A stretch of DNA of 64,000 nt. Source: Hymenopellis radicata. Its lineage: Eukaryota > Basidiomycota > Agaricomycetes > Agaricales > Physalacriaceae. The stretch lies in assembly GCA_015501595.1 (NCBI GenBank), contig JADNRX010000025.1, positions 124,001-188,000 on the forward strand, read 5' to 3'. Positions within the stretch are counted from its first letter, which is position 1; the number at the start of each line of letters is the position of its first letter. Positions 1 through 10,757 of the stretch are shown here, piece by piece. The translations under genes were made by a program, and so were the position numbers. The notes below the pieces were generated by a model. The model saw only the letters and a program-made list of their open reading frames with translations, was not told the origin of the DNA and searched no databases.

Positions 1-1458
1 TGTCCGCGCTTGCAAATCTCTTGCCGCCCGCCCCACGCCGGCGCCTCAAATTCAGTCTTCGGCCTTGGCGGCTGAAGCTGATCAAGAAAAACGGCCTCAA
101 CGCCAACATTCTAACCCCCACGTCCAGTGCACCGGCTGCCCAGCATGGCCCTCAGCTCAACGGCCATCAGCCCATGCATTCCTCCTGTTTTGTCCATTCC
201 CATCTCGACAAAGGGGCGTCCTTAACGGATTGGCTCTGTAATATACAAACACATTGCTTGGTGATGTCGGCGTCGCGCCTTCTCTGCGACGCCCCAGCCA
301 CCACCGTATGCTCGCCCCGACGCATCTGGTTCCACTTCGTCTGTTAATTCATCGCACAGCTTCCGCCAGCATACGAACAGCAATCAAAGTGGTCATAATA
401 TGCCGTCGGCCAATGCCAGCGTTCGTTCTCGGACTGCTTGGCTAGCGACCTCAGCACCACCCTCATCACGGTCGTCCTCGTCGACTTCAACGTCGACACC
501 GGCGGCGTCCAGTCAATCCCGTATCCCACCCCACAACCGCTCATTATCCTCGATCTTGTCCAACTGGTCTGCGACCAGCTGGCTCCTCGGCGTCCACTTG
601 CTCGCCAGTCGCACCCCAGTCATCTGCCTCGACTACGAATACATGACCGGCGCGTCCATCACCACTATCTCAGGGCAATTTCACCACAGCCGGGACACGC
701 ATGTCGGGTGATGATAGTGATTTAGTTGACACGCCGAGTGTAAGTATGATTCGTAGTGGCGGTCCCGGCTTGTCATCATTCGTTGCACACGGCAGGTGGT
801 CCGTGCGTCTACTCGTCCGCAGTTTGTTACAGCCCGTGTTTGCACCTTTAGTGAACACTTCACTTGTGTAGCTTACATTATGTATTTAGCAGCATCAATG
901 TTAATAATTTTGTTTATATTCAAATCAGAGTGAAATATGTGTCTATAAGTAGTTCTTTAGGTGCTTCTTAGCTGAACTCGAGCATGGGTGTGATGAAGTT
1001 GCTTTAAGACTTCTAAAGAAGTCTTCAGTTTGTTGCTGTATTGCATGAAGCTCAAGTTATCTGAGGATAGAAATAGCACAAGCATGTGCTTAGAGTCATC
1101 TTGAGATGTCCTGAGACGTCTTTTGCAGTCTTAAGTTGCTTACCTTTAATACACCAGCTTTAAGACATCTTCAGAGCTTTAGAGTGCCTTTACAGACTTA
1201 AGTTTGATGTTGCAGAGACATCAGAGTTGGGATGCCTAAAGGCAATAAGGCCTTTCCTGATGTTTACACCAGCGCCGCTCTCTGGTAGGTGACGTTAATT
1301 TATTCACATGAATCGGTGCTTATATTGGCGTAGGGGTGATGTTATGAATCAGCATATTCTCCCTCGCCTTAATTTATACGAAATCCAGAAGTTCACCCTC
1401 TGCAATAAGATGGTAGAGCACGTCTGTAACGACTATCTGGGACGACGACATAGTAACC
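1..1458. other. Stretch without a recognised gene
   Basis: The first 850 bases are C-rich on the plus strand and open in several frames, but none of the translations shows a domain, a codon pattern or an intron structure that I recognise. From about 850 to 1458 the sequence turns AT-rich with many stops. No repeats with clear ends were found here. It is the left flank of the hAT-1 element. Confidence 0.5.
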
Positions 1459-1526
1459 TAGCGTTTGAAAGTCAGGTCTTATAACCGTTAAAAGACTGTT
1501 AACTAGACCTAACCTGACCGTACATA

Positions 1527-1674
1527 CTGTGGACTTTCGTTCAATTCGTCACTTTTTTTGAATTTTTGATCAATTTTTTGGCCAAATATTTTTCTTTTGA
1601 TTTATCGCGATTTTTTCCGAGGACTTTTTTGGGCCGTGTGACCTGTGACTGACGAATTGATCGAAAGTCCACAG
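1527..1674. mobile_element. 148-bp TA-flanked MITE nested in hAT-1
   Basis: Inverted ends of about 28 bp (CTGTGGACTTTCG core at both ends, one mismatch at the 14th base region) are flanked by TA at 1525-1526 and 1675-1676. The interior is AT-rich and has no reading frame. The TA duplication points to a Tc1/mariner-like mobiliser. It sits within the left subterminal region of hAT-1 and is therefore younger. Confidence 0.7.
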
Positions 1675-1689
1675 TAAACCGCTGTACAA

Positions 1690-1845
1690 AATGACTGTGG
1701 TTACAGTCAGTGACCGGTCACGGTCAACAGTCATAGCAAAAGAGAAATATCAATAACTGCCAATAACCGGCTACTAACCGGTCAGACCGGGTCACGGTCA
1801 AACCGGTCAGTAACCGGTCAAGACCGCCCTAACCGGGCCTAACCG
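1690..1845. repeat. Left subterminal repeats of hAT-1
   Basis: Short direct and inverted copies of ACCGGTCA, GACCGG and CACGGTCA crowd this stretch. The matching right-hand block is at 8910-9118. Such clusters are the usual transposase-binding subterminal repeats of hAT elements. Confidence 0.6.
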
Positions 1846-1860
1846 ATGCCCCAGAATAAA

Positions 1861-1945
1861 ATGGACCCCACAGGAATTGAACCCGTGGTGTCCGACCAAT
1901 TTTATACAAGGATGTTAGCCAATTTACTGGGTGTGCCAAACGGTC
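1861..1945 (-). other. tRNA-like sequence just inside the left end of hAT-1
   Basis: Read on the minus strand, the T-arm is clear: a 5-bp stem (ACGGG with CCTGT, one G-T pair) around TTCAATT, followed by GGGGTCCA like a tRNA 3' end. A degenerate A-box-like stretch (TTGGCACACCCAG) lies about 60 nt upstream. The 5' acceptor strand does not pair with GGGGTCC, so this is a tRNA-derived relic or Pol III promoter-like sequence, not a functional tRNA. A homologous sequence lies at the same relative place in hAT-2 (19015-19097); both end in CCAAACGGTC on the plus strand. Confidence 0.5.
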
Positions 1946-2078
1946 ATATTCATTTACAAATCTTAGTCCACATCACACCTCACACAGAATATTCGGTCAC
2001 CAAAAAAAAAAATATTTCAATCTATCACCGACCCCTACTTGGACCCACCCGCACATACTTGCCGTATACTCACTCCGC

Positions 2079-5000
2079 ATGGCTCCCTCCAAAGCATCCG
2101 GCTCCAAGAAAAGAAAACCAGTATCCGAGTCATCTGAAGAGGACGACGGCTCCGGTCAAGAGGAGACCAGTGACGACGAAGAGCCAGCACCGGTAAAATC
2201 ACGAACAAAAGCTGCAGGTAAGGCTAAGGCAAAGCCCAAGCCCAAGCCCAAGCCCAAGAAGAAGGCCCCGTCTAAGAAGCAGCGAGTGGAGACGGATGAT
2301 GCACCGGAGGTCAATGCCAATGCTGCTGAGAAGGCTGTGAATGAGGTCCATATAGACACGGATGATGACGCAGAAGTGAGTATACCATCTTCCAGAGGAT
2401 ACTATAAACTTACCTCCTGCACCAGATTTTTGGGGACAACCATGACGCCTCAATTCCCAACCATGCCCCGATCAAACAAGTCGCCCACGACATCAACCTC
2501 ATATTCGAGTCGACTCAGACCATTAAATTCACCGGCGGCAAATACGGAGATGGGCAGCACCTCAAAGGGCGGTACTGCAAGCTCTCAAGTGCGTCTGCTC
2601 CTTTCCATATAGATTCTCCTATAACATGCGCAATAGGAGTGACCCGAAATTTGTTAAGGCCCAAGGCTTGAAGGCTGCCTTTCATCTGGGATCCACTACG
2701 TCGCTCCGGGTCCATATCCGCCAGCACTTTGATGTCTTCGAGCCCATGGCAATCAAGGCGGGCATTAAAATCCACGACAAGACCATGCCGCCAGAAACTG
2801 CGAAAAAGCGGGAGGCAGCGGCACATGCGAAAGAGAAGGGGCAGGTGGTACTCCGGGATGGGAAGTTGCCGTTCGAGCGGACTGATGCGCCAAAGGAGTT
2901 TAGTGTCGACCTCGCGTTGGAGCATATCGCAAAATGCATCGTAACCTGCGATTTAGTAAGTGAATTTTATGACTGACTAGTGACGCACCAGTTAATATGG
3001 CCCAGTCCTTTGCGACTGCAGAGAGGCCACGCTACCGCAACCAGTTTGTTGTCTTCCGGCCGTCCACCAAATCCTCCGAACTGCCCACCGCCCATAAGGT
3101 CAAGAACTACGTCCACAACGCCTATGTTGATGTACTGCAGCGCCAGAAGGCAGAAATCATGGTAAGTATACTATCTGATCCTGAACTCTGAGCTCACCGT
3201 GATGCTCCAAGGCTGCTCCTGGCTGGATTTGTCCCACAGCCGATGGATGGAGTGCGCCGAACACAAAGGAGCCCTTTCTTGGCGCAACGGGAGCTTGGAT
3301 TAATGTCATTAAGAAAGTAGGCCGGCGTGCCCGTTGGTCGATGAAGGCGGAAGTCATCGGTTTCCGCCATATCACCGGAGTGCATGATGGAGAGAACCTC
3401 GGTCGATATTTCATGGCGACTTGCGTACGCGCTGGCATTGTGGATCTGGACAAAAAGATTTCCAAGGTAAGCACATGATCTAGTTTGTTGACGTTTACTG
3501 ACTTGCCTTTCTTAGCTTGGCCCCATCACCCTCGACAATGAGAACAAGAACGGTGCGATCTGCCGAGTAGTCGAGAAACTCCATAGCGCCATGGAACTAG
3601 GCGATTGGAATGCTGCTGCTATGCAGCTGATGTGCGTATCTTTTTTGGTTTACGATCACTCTAATCTTTATTTAGGTGTCTTGCCCATATTATCAATCTT
3701 GCTGTAGGTGATGTTATGGGTGCCATTACGCAGAAAGGTGTCACCGACACCACCACTGCTATTTGGGAATACGATCCCACCGATCCTAGCAACCTCGTAC
3801 TTTCTGGGAGAACCGATGTTATCGCCGCTCTTCGGACCTTGGCTATTAAAGTGAGTATCCCATCTAATTGCGTCAATCTATCCTGACTTATTCAAAGATA
3901 CAATCCTCCGGGCAACGCAAACAGTTCTTCCATGGACTTCAGCTGGAAGTCGACCCCGCACAAACTCCCCTCGCCATCACAATTCACGGAAATACGCGAT
4001 GGGGTACAGCATCACGCATGACTGAGCGAGGCGTGAAATTACGCCAGGTGTGTCTTCTTCCTCTTACCTGCATTCTCCCTAATCATAACTATGCAGTCCA
4101 TCAATCGCTTTGTTCTTGCTGCAGATGACCGGTTCGGACCCATCACCACCATACGCAAGAAAGGCGAGCCAGTCAAGCATATCCCATGGACCGCCTTCAA
4201 ATTCACTAACGAAGACTGGGCACGCGTTTCGGACTGCACTTTGCTGCTTGACGACGCTAATTCTATTCAGCAAATCTTCTCCTCCGGCAAGCGCCCTAGC
4301 ATTTACAAGGTGATCCCAGCGATCGAGACTTTACAGACTGCCTGGAAGAAGAAGCTCAAGGACCCCAAATTCCAACTGTACCATCCTGCGTTGGAAGCCG
4401 GTCTTAGCAAACTCCTCAAGTACTACATGAAGTTTGATGAGAAACCGGCCTATGTTCTCTCCCTCTGTGAGTATACCATTTCTCCATGGGATGGCTCTAA
4501 CATTTAATTCCCAGTCGTTCATCCATATTACAAATTTGATTGGATTTCTCGTCACTGGGGCGGAGCTGAAGAGCAGCAGCGGGAGATTGATGCCGGTAAT
4601 CCTGCAGCCAGGAACTGGGTTGATGAAGCGGAGAAAACAATTAAGGCAGCGGTGCGTATCATCAACTTTGATCTTACCACTATCCTTAACTGTTCCTCTA
4701 GATGACAAGGTACTATCCTCGTCGGCTGCTCTTCCCCAACGGCGACGAACCCCCTTACACCGTTGATGATGTGGACCTGCCTGATGAGCCACTTCCAACG
4801 GCTGACAAGGCAACTACTGCTACGCCCACAGGAATCGTGAACGGTGAGGACATCGACATGGACAATGAGGACGTCGACCCGGCAGTCGATTTCGAACTTT
4901 ATCGACGCCGGCTTGCTAAAGAGCGTAATGTGGGGTACGGAGATTGGCAAACAGAGTACACAAAGTGGAATAGCACATCGTTTGACGTGACCCCTGATCA

Positions 5001-5390
5001 AGACTTGTGTGTGTGGTGGCCGGTGCGTTACATGTTCCTGTTTTAAGCTCATAATTAATATTCACATAGGAATACGCGCATGAGTATCCCACCATCGCAC
5101 GCATGTCCCTCGACATCTTACCCGTGCAGGCGTCTGCTGTACCCTGTGAGTCGATGTTCTCCAGTAGTGGGGAGACTGCGGATGATGGACGTTCACGGCT
5201 CGGTGTTGGAACATTTGAGGAGTTGCAGATTTTGAAGGCGGAGTGGAAGCAGGATGTGCCCGACTTCGCAAAGATGAATGAGGATGCGATTATGGAGGTT
5301 TCTTTGCAGCCGTTTGTGGAGATGCTTGCTCGTGATCTGGAGGAAGACGAGATGGACAAGATGTTTCCAGAGCCTGTTGTCGTAGTATAG
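2079..5390 (+). CDS. hAT family transposase, multi-exon
   Basis: This is the transposase that would cut and insert hAT-1. I read about twelve exons (2079-2375, 2426-2588, 2637-2955, 3006-3161, 3212-3466, 3516-3631, 3676-3850 and onward), roughly 900 residues. The N-terminus is Lys/Ser/Glu-rich with a KPKPKPKKK tract, likely nuclear localisation. It is followed by a degenerate BED-like zinc region (YCK near exon 2, HIRQHF near 2720). The RNase H-like core includes TADGWSAP, GATGAWI, GFRHITGVH and NLGRYF (exon 5), LGPITLDN, then CLAHIINLAV (exon 7). The C-terminal dimerisation region reads YPTIARMSLDILPV, then PCESMFSSSGE at about 5090-5170. The exon 2/3 join (2588/2637) is one base out of frame as I splice it; the other joins I traced keep frame. 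The ATG at 2079 is the first in frame with the basic leader. Confidence 0.85.
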
Positions 5391-5598
5391 ACTTTATCTC
5401 TAGATGTTCGCCTACAATACAGAATGACAATACAATAACATTGTATTTTTGTTTAATCAACTTGAAGCTATTTCCTAGTGTAAACCCGATGCCTCGTCTT
5501 CGTTAGTACTCGCGGCGGATGGTATACTAACGTGGTCCATTAAGTGATCTGAAGTCTAACTTCTGATCACATTTCATTCTCATACTCTAACCACCACC

Positions 5599-6797
5599 AT
5601 GACGATCACGAAGGATAGTACGCATTCTCTCGTCCCCTACGCTGACTCCGACTCCGACGACGCCAGCCACAATTCTGGCATGCCCCGGCGCAGCTCATAC
5701 GCGCCCTTGTCCCCGAAGAATGGGCAGACACAACTTTCCACCGGCAGCGGACGCCCTGCTGACATTAATGGCCAATCCCGCAAGGACAACGACACGTCCA
5801 GCACAGACGACGCATCCGGCATGGAAGAGAACGCGTGGGCAAACCCTACACCGCTGGGGACTTTGACTGCTCCCACCCACCCCTTCCGGGACTTGGACAC
5901 GCCGGAGCTACGTCGCGCCCGCACTGAACGTTTTGTGCAGGGCAAGTTTACCTTTTCTGCGTGTGTAACATTCCTATTTCGTTAAACTATCCTAACGCTT
6001 GTCTCCAGGTCTATTCTCGTCTTTCCTTCCGTTCCCGCCCCCACTCCCTCAAACATTGCCGCCTCCTCCTCTGCCCGCCGTCGCGTCATACCCCCGCCTC
6101 CTCCAGCCGTTCCCATGCCTTGGGGCCCTGCAATCCGTCCAGGCAAGCCCAAACCCACAGTACCCCCCATCCATCCCACAAGTTTATCCTATGGATCCAC
6201 GGTAACGCGTACCCTGGCTTCGCGACAACCACTGCCTTTGCCGCTACGTGCACTACGTATTAATGCAATTCAGGAGCAGGCATCACCGACTGCACCGGAC
6301 ACATCGCCACCTGAATCCGAACATGATGTGCCGGAAGATGAGCTGGAGGACTCGGATGTGCCGCGAGCGCGGCCTGCATATGCATACAAGCCGCGTGGCC
6401 GCCCACCCAAAAAGACGCAGCCGACGAGTCACAAACGCCAGAGGGAGCGTCGGAACGAAAGATCATACGAGGATCGCCATCGAGTCGAGAGGAATAAAAA
6501 GCGTGCTGAAAACACTGCACGGTAAGTTCATTTTCCTGAGTTCATTTTGCGGTACTGACCATCATCAGACATCGTAGGGAGGCACGCGCAGACCCAGTTG
6601 CATACGCCGCGTATAAGCGCCACCACACTGAGGAGATGCGCCAGCATCGTGCCCGCCGGAAGTTGCAGGATGGGGATGAGGAGAAGGAGAAGGCGCCACG
6701 CCGTCGTCTGCACAAACACGTTGAGGATGACATCGCGGCGGAATCTGAGGAGGAGGAGGAGGAGGCGCCACGCCGTCGCTTGCGCAAACACGAGTAG
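5599..6797 (+). CDS. Accessory protein of hAT-1 with AT-hook and basic C-terminus
   Basis: Three exons (about 5599-5960, 6009-6521, 6569-6797) lie 200 bp downstream of the transposase, on the same strand and inside the same inverted ends. The product is low-complexity: an acidic N-terminus (YADSDSDDAS), a proline-rich middle, then an AT-hook core (KPRGRPPKK, exon 2) followed by a strongly basic, helical stretch (KRQRERRNERSYEDRHR) running across the exon 2/3 join, and an acidic/basic tail. I do not recognise a family. The AT-hook suggests DNA binding, perhaps to the AT-rich parts of the element. The first intron is the least certain; its donor was chosen to keep frame. Confidence 0.55.
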
Positions 6798-7062
6798 GTA
6801 TTCATGTTTCTTTTCACAACTTCTGGGTTTTATTATGCAGGGTTTTATGGTGGGGTTTTATATGGGGTTTGTAACCTCAGATTTCTTGCTACTGTATATA
6901 GATATCTGTAATACTTATTCTGCTGAGCTCAATGTACTAATGTATGGTTGCAGTATGGTATACTCACCGCGTGATCGTATTGTTCGGCATTGCCATATTT
7001 ATTGCTCTGTTAGTATATTATAAGGGGAAATGAAGAACTTGTTTATTATTAACAGGCGTGAA

Positions 7063-7152
7063 CGTGCTGTACGGGCCGGCAATTTTTGGCTTAATTTTAA
7101 CGGACTGGTGACGTAGTCTGTAAAAATCAAGCCAAAATCTGCCGACGGCACG
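7063..7152. repeat. Imperfect 90-bp palindrome
   Basis: Arms of about 28-31 nt (7063-7093 and 7125-7152) share CGTGC, CGGCA and TTTTGGCTT with a few mismatches and a 6-nt bulge. It could be a short foldback MITE or a hairpin in a transcript. It has no clear flanking duplication. Confidence 0.4.
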
Positions 7153-7253
7153 CTAACCACACAAGCGAAAACAAATCAACACTCTTTCATTCACGCCCTC
7201 ACCATCTCACGTGTGGACGCTCTGGACGCGTCTTTGTTGATGGGCGCTGGGGG

Positions 7254-7260
7254 TATATAA
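7254..7260 (+). promoter_or_regulatory. TATA-like box ahead of the hairpin region
   Basis: TATATAA in a GC-rich setting (GGGGG upstream), 700-1200 bp before the hairpins. No reading frame of quality follows, so if it is a promoter the transcript is probably non-coding. Confidence 0.3.
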
Positions 7261-8200
7261 GGCATCCTGCACAATTCGGTGAGCCCAGAAATCACCCAGG
7301 CTCCGTGCGGCTGACTTACCCCGAGCCTTGGTGAAGCCTTTACCCCCACCATGCCCCTTTAACCCGCCCGACCAATGTCGCGGCTCGGACGCGCGCCGCC
7401 TTTCTCTCTTGGGCTGCAGCTGCTCCCCGTCGACTCGACCCTGGGACGCGGTGGACCGGCTGCAGCCCCCATCGTTCCTTTTTCAGGCCGCCTTTCCCTC
7501 ACGCCCCGTCAAGTAACTGCTCTTCGACGACTCAACATTGGGACGCGGTTGTATCGACTGTGAGTGGCCGACACATTCTGTCCCCAAACCGTCATGCTAG
7601 AGGTATCGATTAGCTGCTCTGGCATACGCGTTGAGGAATTTCTCGCTCGGTACGGCGTCGGACGACCACGATGAAGATCCCTTATGGGGCAGAGGAGTAC
7701 GACTATGGGACACGACGCCCTGCTGTCTGCTGACAGGCGGCGTCTTCGAGGTACGTATTTTTTCTCTAATATTGGCAGTAACTGATTCCGATACTTATAT
7801 CTCGACTGCGAGTCCGTCGTCGCTGTCCCGAGCGTTGACGAGCTCGTTCCGCTCACGAGCGGATGCCCGATCCGAACAACCCGGACAGTGATCGAACACT
7901 GTTCGGAGTTGTCTCTCTCTCGCCAACCACCACCATCGACGCGCGACACCGTGGTCGCTCTTCCTCCTCGTCTGAACGCCATCATGCACGCGTAAGCCCT
8001 CGTATTGAGGCCGCTCTGTCTCGTACCGCGGGCGTCAAGAAACGTTTACGGCAACGTTCCCGCCGCTGTCACGATTAGCCGCCGCGTAAGCCCTTACAGC
8101 AGGCAGCACATTCACATCTCGATGATTGCCGTGCTGTTGCCCTACAATGGCAGCAGCAACCTCAAGCACCTGCTGGACCGCTGCGACGACATGAAAGGCC

Positions 8201-8228
8201 GTTGCTACGGCCACGACGCCGTAGCAAC
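8201..8228 (+). ncRNA. Perfect hairpin, GTTGCTA type
   Basis: An 11-bp perfect stem (GTTGCTACGGC with GCCGTAGCAAC) closes a 6-nt loop. The same hairpin at 37277-37304 differs by one stem pair (C-G here, G-C there) and one loop base, a compensatory change. It is followed by a degenerate GGGCAGC. Confidence 0.5.
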
Positions 8229-9137
8229 GGTCATGGATAGACACGCAAATGGGCAGCCAAAGATGAACGACGGCTTTCCAGCAGCCATGAGACGTAGGAC
8301 GATCCCGCTGAGCGAGTACGCCTTCAGGAGAGAGGCGATGATTCGGGAGTCGGGCTGGATGGTGTCGCGGACGCGTCCAGCCCAGAACGGTCCATATTTT
8401 TTTAGCACTTTTCATTTCATTTTCTTGAGACTTCTTTGACCTTTGTTACAGTCATGCGGCTTTGTCCACGACGCGTAAGCCCCATCAACGTGGGCGGCAT
8501 ACAATTCTATCCTTCCTCACTCTCCAAACACGACGCACCGGGCGCGCGCCGTCTTGCTCACATTCCTGGACTGTCTTTCCCACAGATCCGCTCCACACTG
8601 ACTCCGTCCATGTGCCCCCCGCTAATTTTTTGTGGCCGGTATGCGGGTAGCATTCTTATGCATCCCGCGCCGGCTCAAAATATCTGCGAGCGGTATAGTA
8701 CCTGTATATACATTCAATTCACCCTTTTCATTGATGATCCGCACCAAATGTGGCAAGTGCTCTTGTGCTGTAAGCAATGATATATCGTACTTACTAGTAT
8801 GGCAAGAAATCAAATGGTCTAGTAGTATGGTATACTCTACTCTACCATGCTCACATCAATGAGTATACCATGAGCAGCAAGTTGAAGCCTTGCTGAGTGC
8901 GTTTGTTGCAGTCAATGACCGGTCTTGACCGGTTATTACCAGTTACTAACCGGTCTGACCGTACACCAGTTAGACCGGTCACTAACTGGTCTAAAGACCG
9001 CAGTTATGGGCCGGTTAAGGTCAGACCGCGGTTACGGTCACCGGTTAGGCCAAAAAAAAATTTCCCCTGCGGGGCACGGTCAACGGTCAGGGTAGGTAAG
9101 GTCCAAAGACCTAACCTAACCTGACTTTCAAACGCTA

Positions 9138-10757
9138 GTTAGCGAGGGCATGATGGTGGTGGTAGGACGGAAAGCCCACATGCTGGTGTGACCATGATCA
9201 AGGTCACGCTCTTGAACGCGTCGGGAACTTGATGGCGGTTCGACGACGAGAGTAGCTGTATGACACTGAGAGAGGTAGAGACTAAGAGGGAGACATGAAC
9301 CAGGTGAGAAGCCAGGTTGAGGAGAGAAGGAAAGAAGGAGATGGGGGATGATGGAGTTTGACGAAAGTCCATCGTCTTTTATTCGATTTCCAAGGCGGTA
9401 AGCTCTATAGGATACGTAGATACGTTGCGGCAATGGGACGCGTGAAGCGAGAGCGCTCGCCTGAGCACAAACTTCAGAACCTTTTCTGCAATTAATGTGC
9501 CGCCACGCGGGACTGTTTCCAACGTCCTGCGTGAATTAAGCTCCCTGAATACTTAACACCAGCTAAAATAGCTCACCGTGAGTCGTCAAACTTTAACTGT
9601 CAAAGTGTTCAGACGCTGTCGAACGCGACTAAACCAAAATCAACGGAACGGACCTTCTCCTCGTGAATGCACTCCATGCATTCTCTGCCACTCGGTCACT
9701 CTTCCAGATTCCAAAACACTGGACTCGTTTAAAGGACCCTGAGCATAAACCGACGCCCAACCCGACGCTGAACCGGATATCAAACCCGCTGCTTCTAACA
9801 CCGATTCGCAATCACGCCACGACTCGAGTCCGCCGCTGTGCAGCGACACCAGGGCATTCGTCCCATGACTTGTCTGAGGCCCATAAGAACCCCGCCGCAG
9901 CCCATCCTGCTCGCTCTGTCGCTCGCGCACATGCGCGTTCCATCTCGCCGGCGCTAAGCCAAACGACACCAGTCTCGCCAGCACGGAGCCAAACGAGCTC
10001 GCTGGCTCAGAGCCAGTCGGATCCTATAGCGGCTCGAAGGTCGAGGATGTCCCGGCAGAGGCTGGATAGCTGTATGGACACTCTGAGAGGTCCAGGATGA
10101 AGTGGTGGGAAGATAAGGCCATGACGTCAATGGCGAGTCGTAAATGTCGCATTTTTGGCCATTCACGACTGGTGCTTGATGTCATAATTCTCACAGTCTT
10201 ACTGACACGCTGCAGAAGTTTGTAGTACAATAAACGGTATCTTTATCGACAGCGCCGGGCTCTCTGGAGGGTCTGCTGATATGACTTGTCTGCGTGAGGT
10301 CTACGGCATCTTCTTCGATAGCTACAACAGGCGTGAGACTTGACGGAAAGTATATCATAGCATCAACTCACGATGACTGGGATGCTCGATAACAGGCTTC
10401 ACAGCCATAGAAAAGGACGACATTGGTGGGGCCTCCCGGAGACTCCCATCCTCGACGCACTACTCCGTCACACGCGGCCTCCATGCGTAAGTCGCCCTCT
10501 GAGCTGCCAAGACCTATCTCAGCTAGAGTATGGGAATGAGAGCTCAAGCACGCACCAGAGTGAGGTCCATTTGAACGAAGGAGCTCCATCCCATGGTGTA
10601 ATAGAAGAGCCACACAGGGTGACCAACCCTTGAGCGTTGATGGACGATCAGAGATGATGGTGAGAGTCAAGATGCTCCGGACCGGATCAGATGCTATAAT
10701 TAAAAGATGTGACGTCGTCCGCTTGTTCCCCACACCCCACGGCGTCTCATCAGATTC
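9138..10757. other. Stretch without a recognised gene
   Basis: Several frames of 60-170 codons are open on both strands, but they overlap one another, lack splice structure and resemble nothing I know. No inverted ends or strong repeats were seen. Confidence 0.4.

Larger units (their letters stand above)
7160..8905 (+). other. Non-coding tail of hAT-1 with hairpins and GCGTAAGCCC motifs
   Basis: No convincing protein is encoded here although frames are open by GC content. A TATA-like TATATAA lies at 7254-7260. Three copies of GCGTAAGCCC occur at 7990-7999, 8084-8093 (followed by GGCAGCAC at 8102-8109) and 8473-8482 (followed by GGGCGGCA). A perfect 11-bp stem hairpin lies at 8201-8228, and a compound hairpin with GACGCC/GGCGTC ends at about 7708-7748. 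The same combination recurs in unrelated hAT elements further right, so this looks like a structured RNA or a conserved DNA module rather than a gene. Confidence 0.5.
1459..9137 (+). mobile_element. hAT-1, large autonomous-type hAT transposon
   Basis: The ends are a perfect 19-bp inverted repeat, TAGCGTTTGAAAGTCAGGT at 1459-1477 and its complement at 9119-9137, fitting the (T/C)A(G/A)NG start of hAT termini. Inside each end are dense subterminal repeats of the type ACCGGTCA/GACCGG (about 1690-1845 and 8910-9118). Between them lie a multi-exon hAT transposase, an AT-hook accessory gene on the same strand, and a long non-coding tail. The flanking octamers (1451-1458 and 9138-9145) do not match, so no target duplication supports a single insertion. 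The two ends could also come from two copies joined by rearrangement. The termini and the transposase assignment are well supported; unity of the element is inferred. Confidence 0.75.

Noticed and set aside
1861..1945. Functional tRNA gene
   Set aside because: The acceptor strands do not pair and the D and anticodon arms cannot be drawn; the same holds for 19015-19097 and the two in the foldback element.
2199..2453. Antisense frames opposite the lysine-rich leader of the hAT-1 transposase
   Set aside because: They are mirrors of a repetitive AAGCCC coding tract and give low-complexity Leu/Gly runs.
1451..9145. Target-site duplication for hAT-1
   Set aside because: The octamers TAGTAACC and GTTAGCGA next to the inverted ends do not match at any nearby offset I tried.
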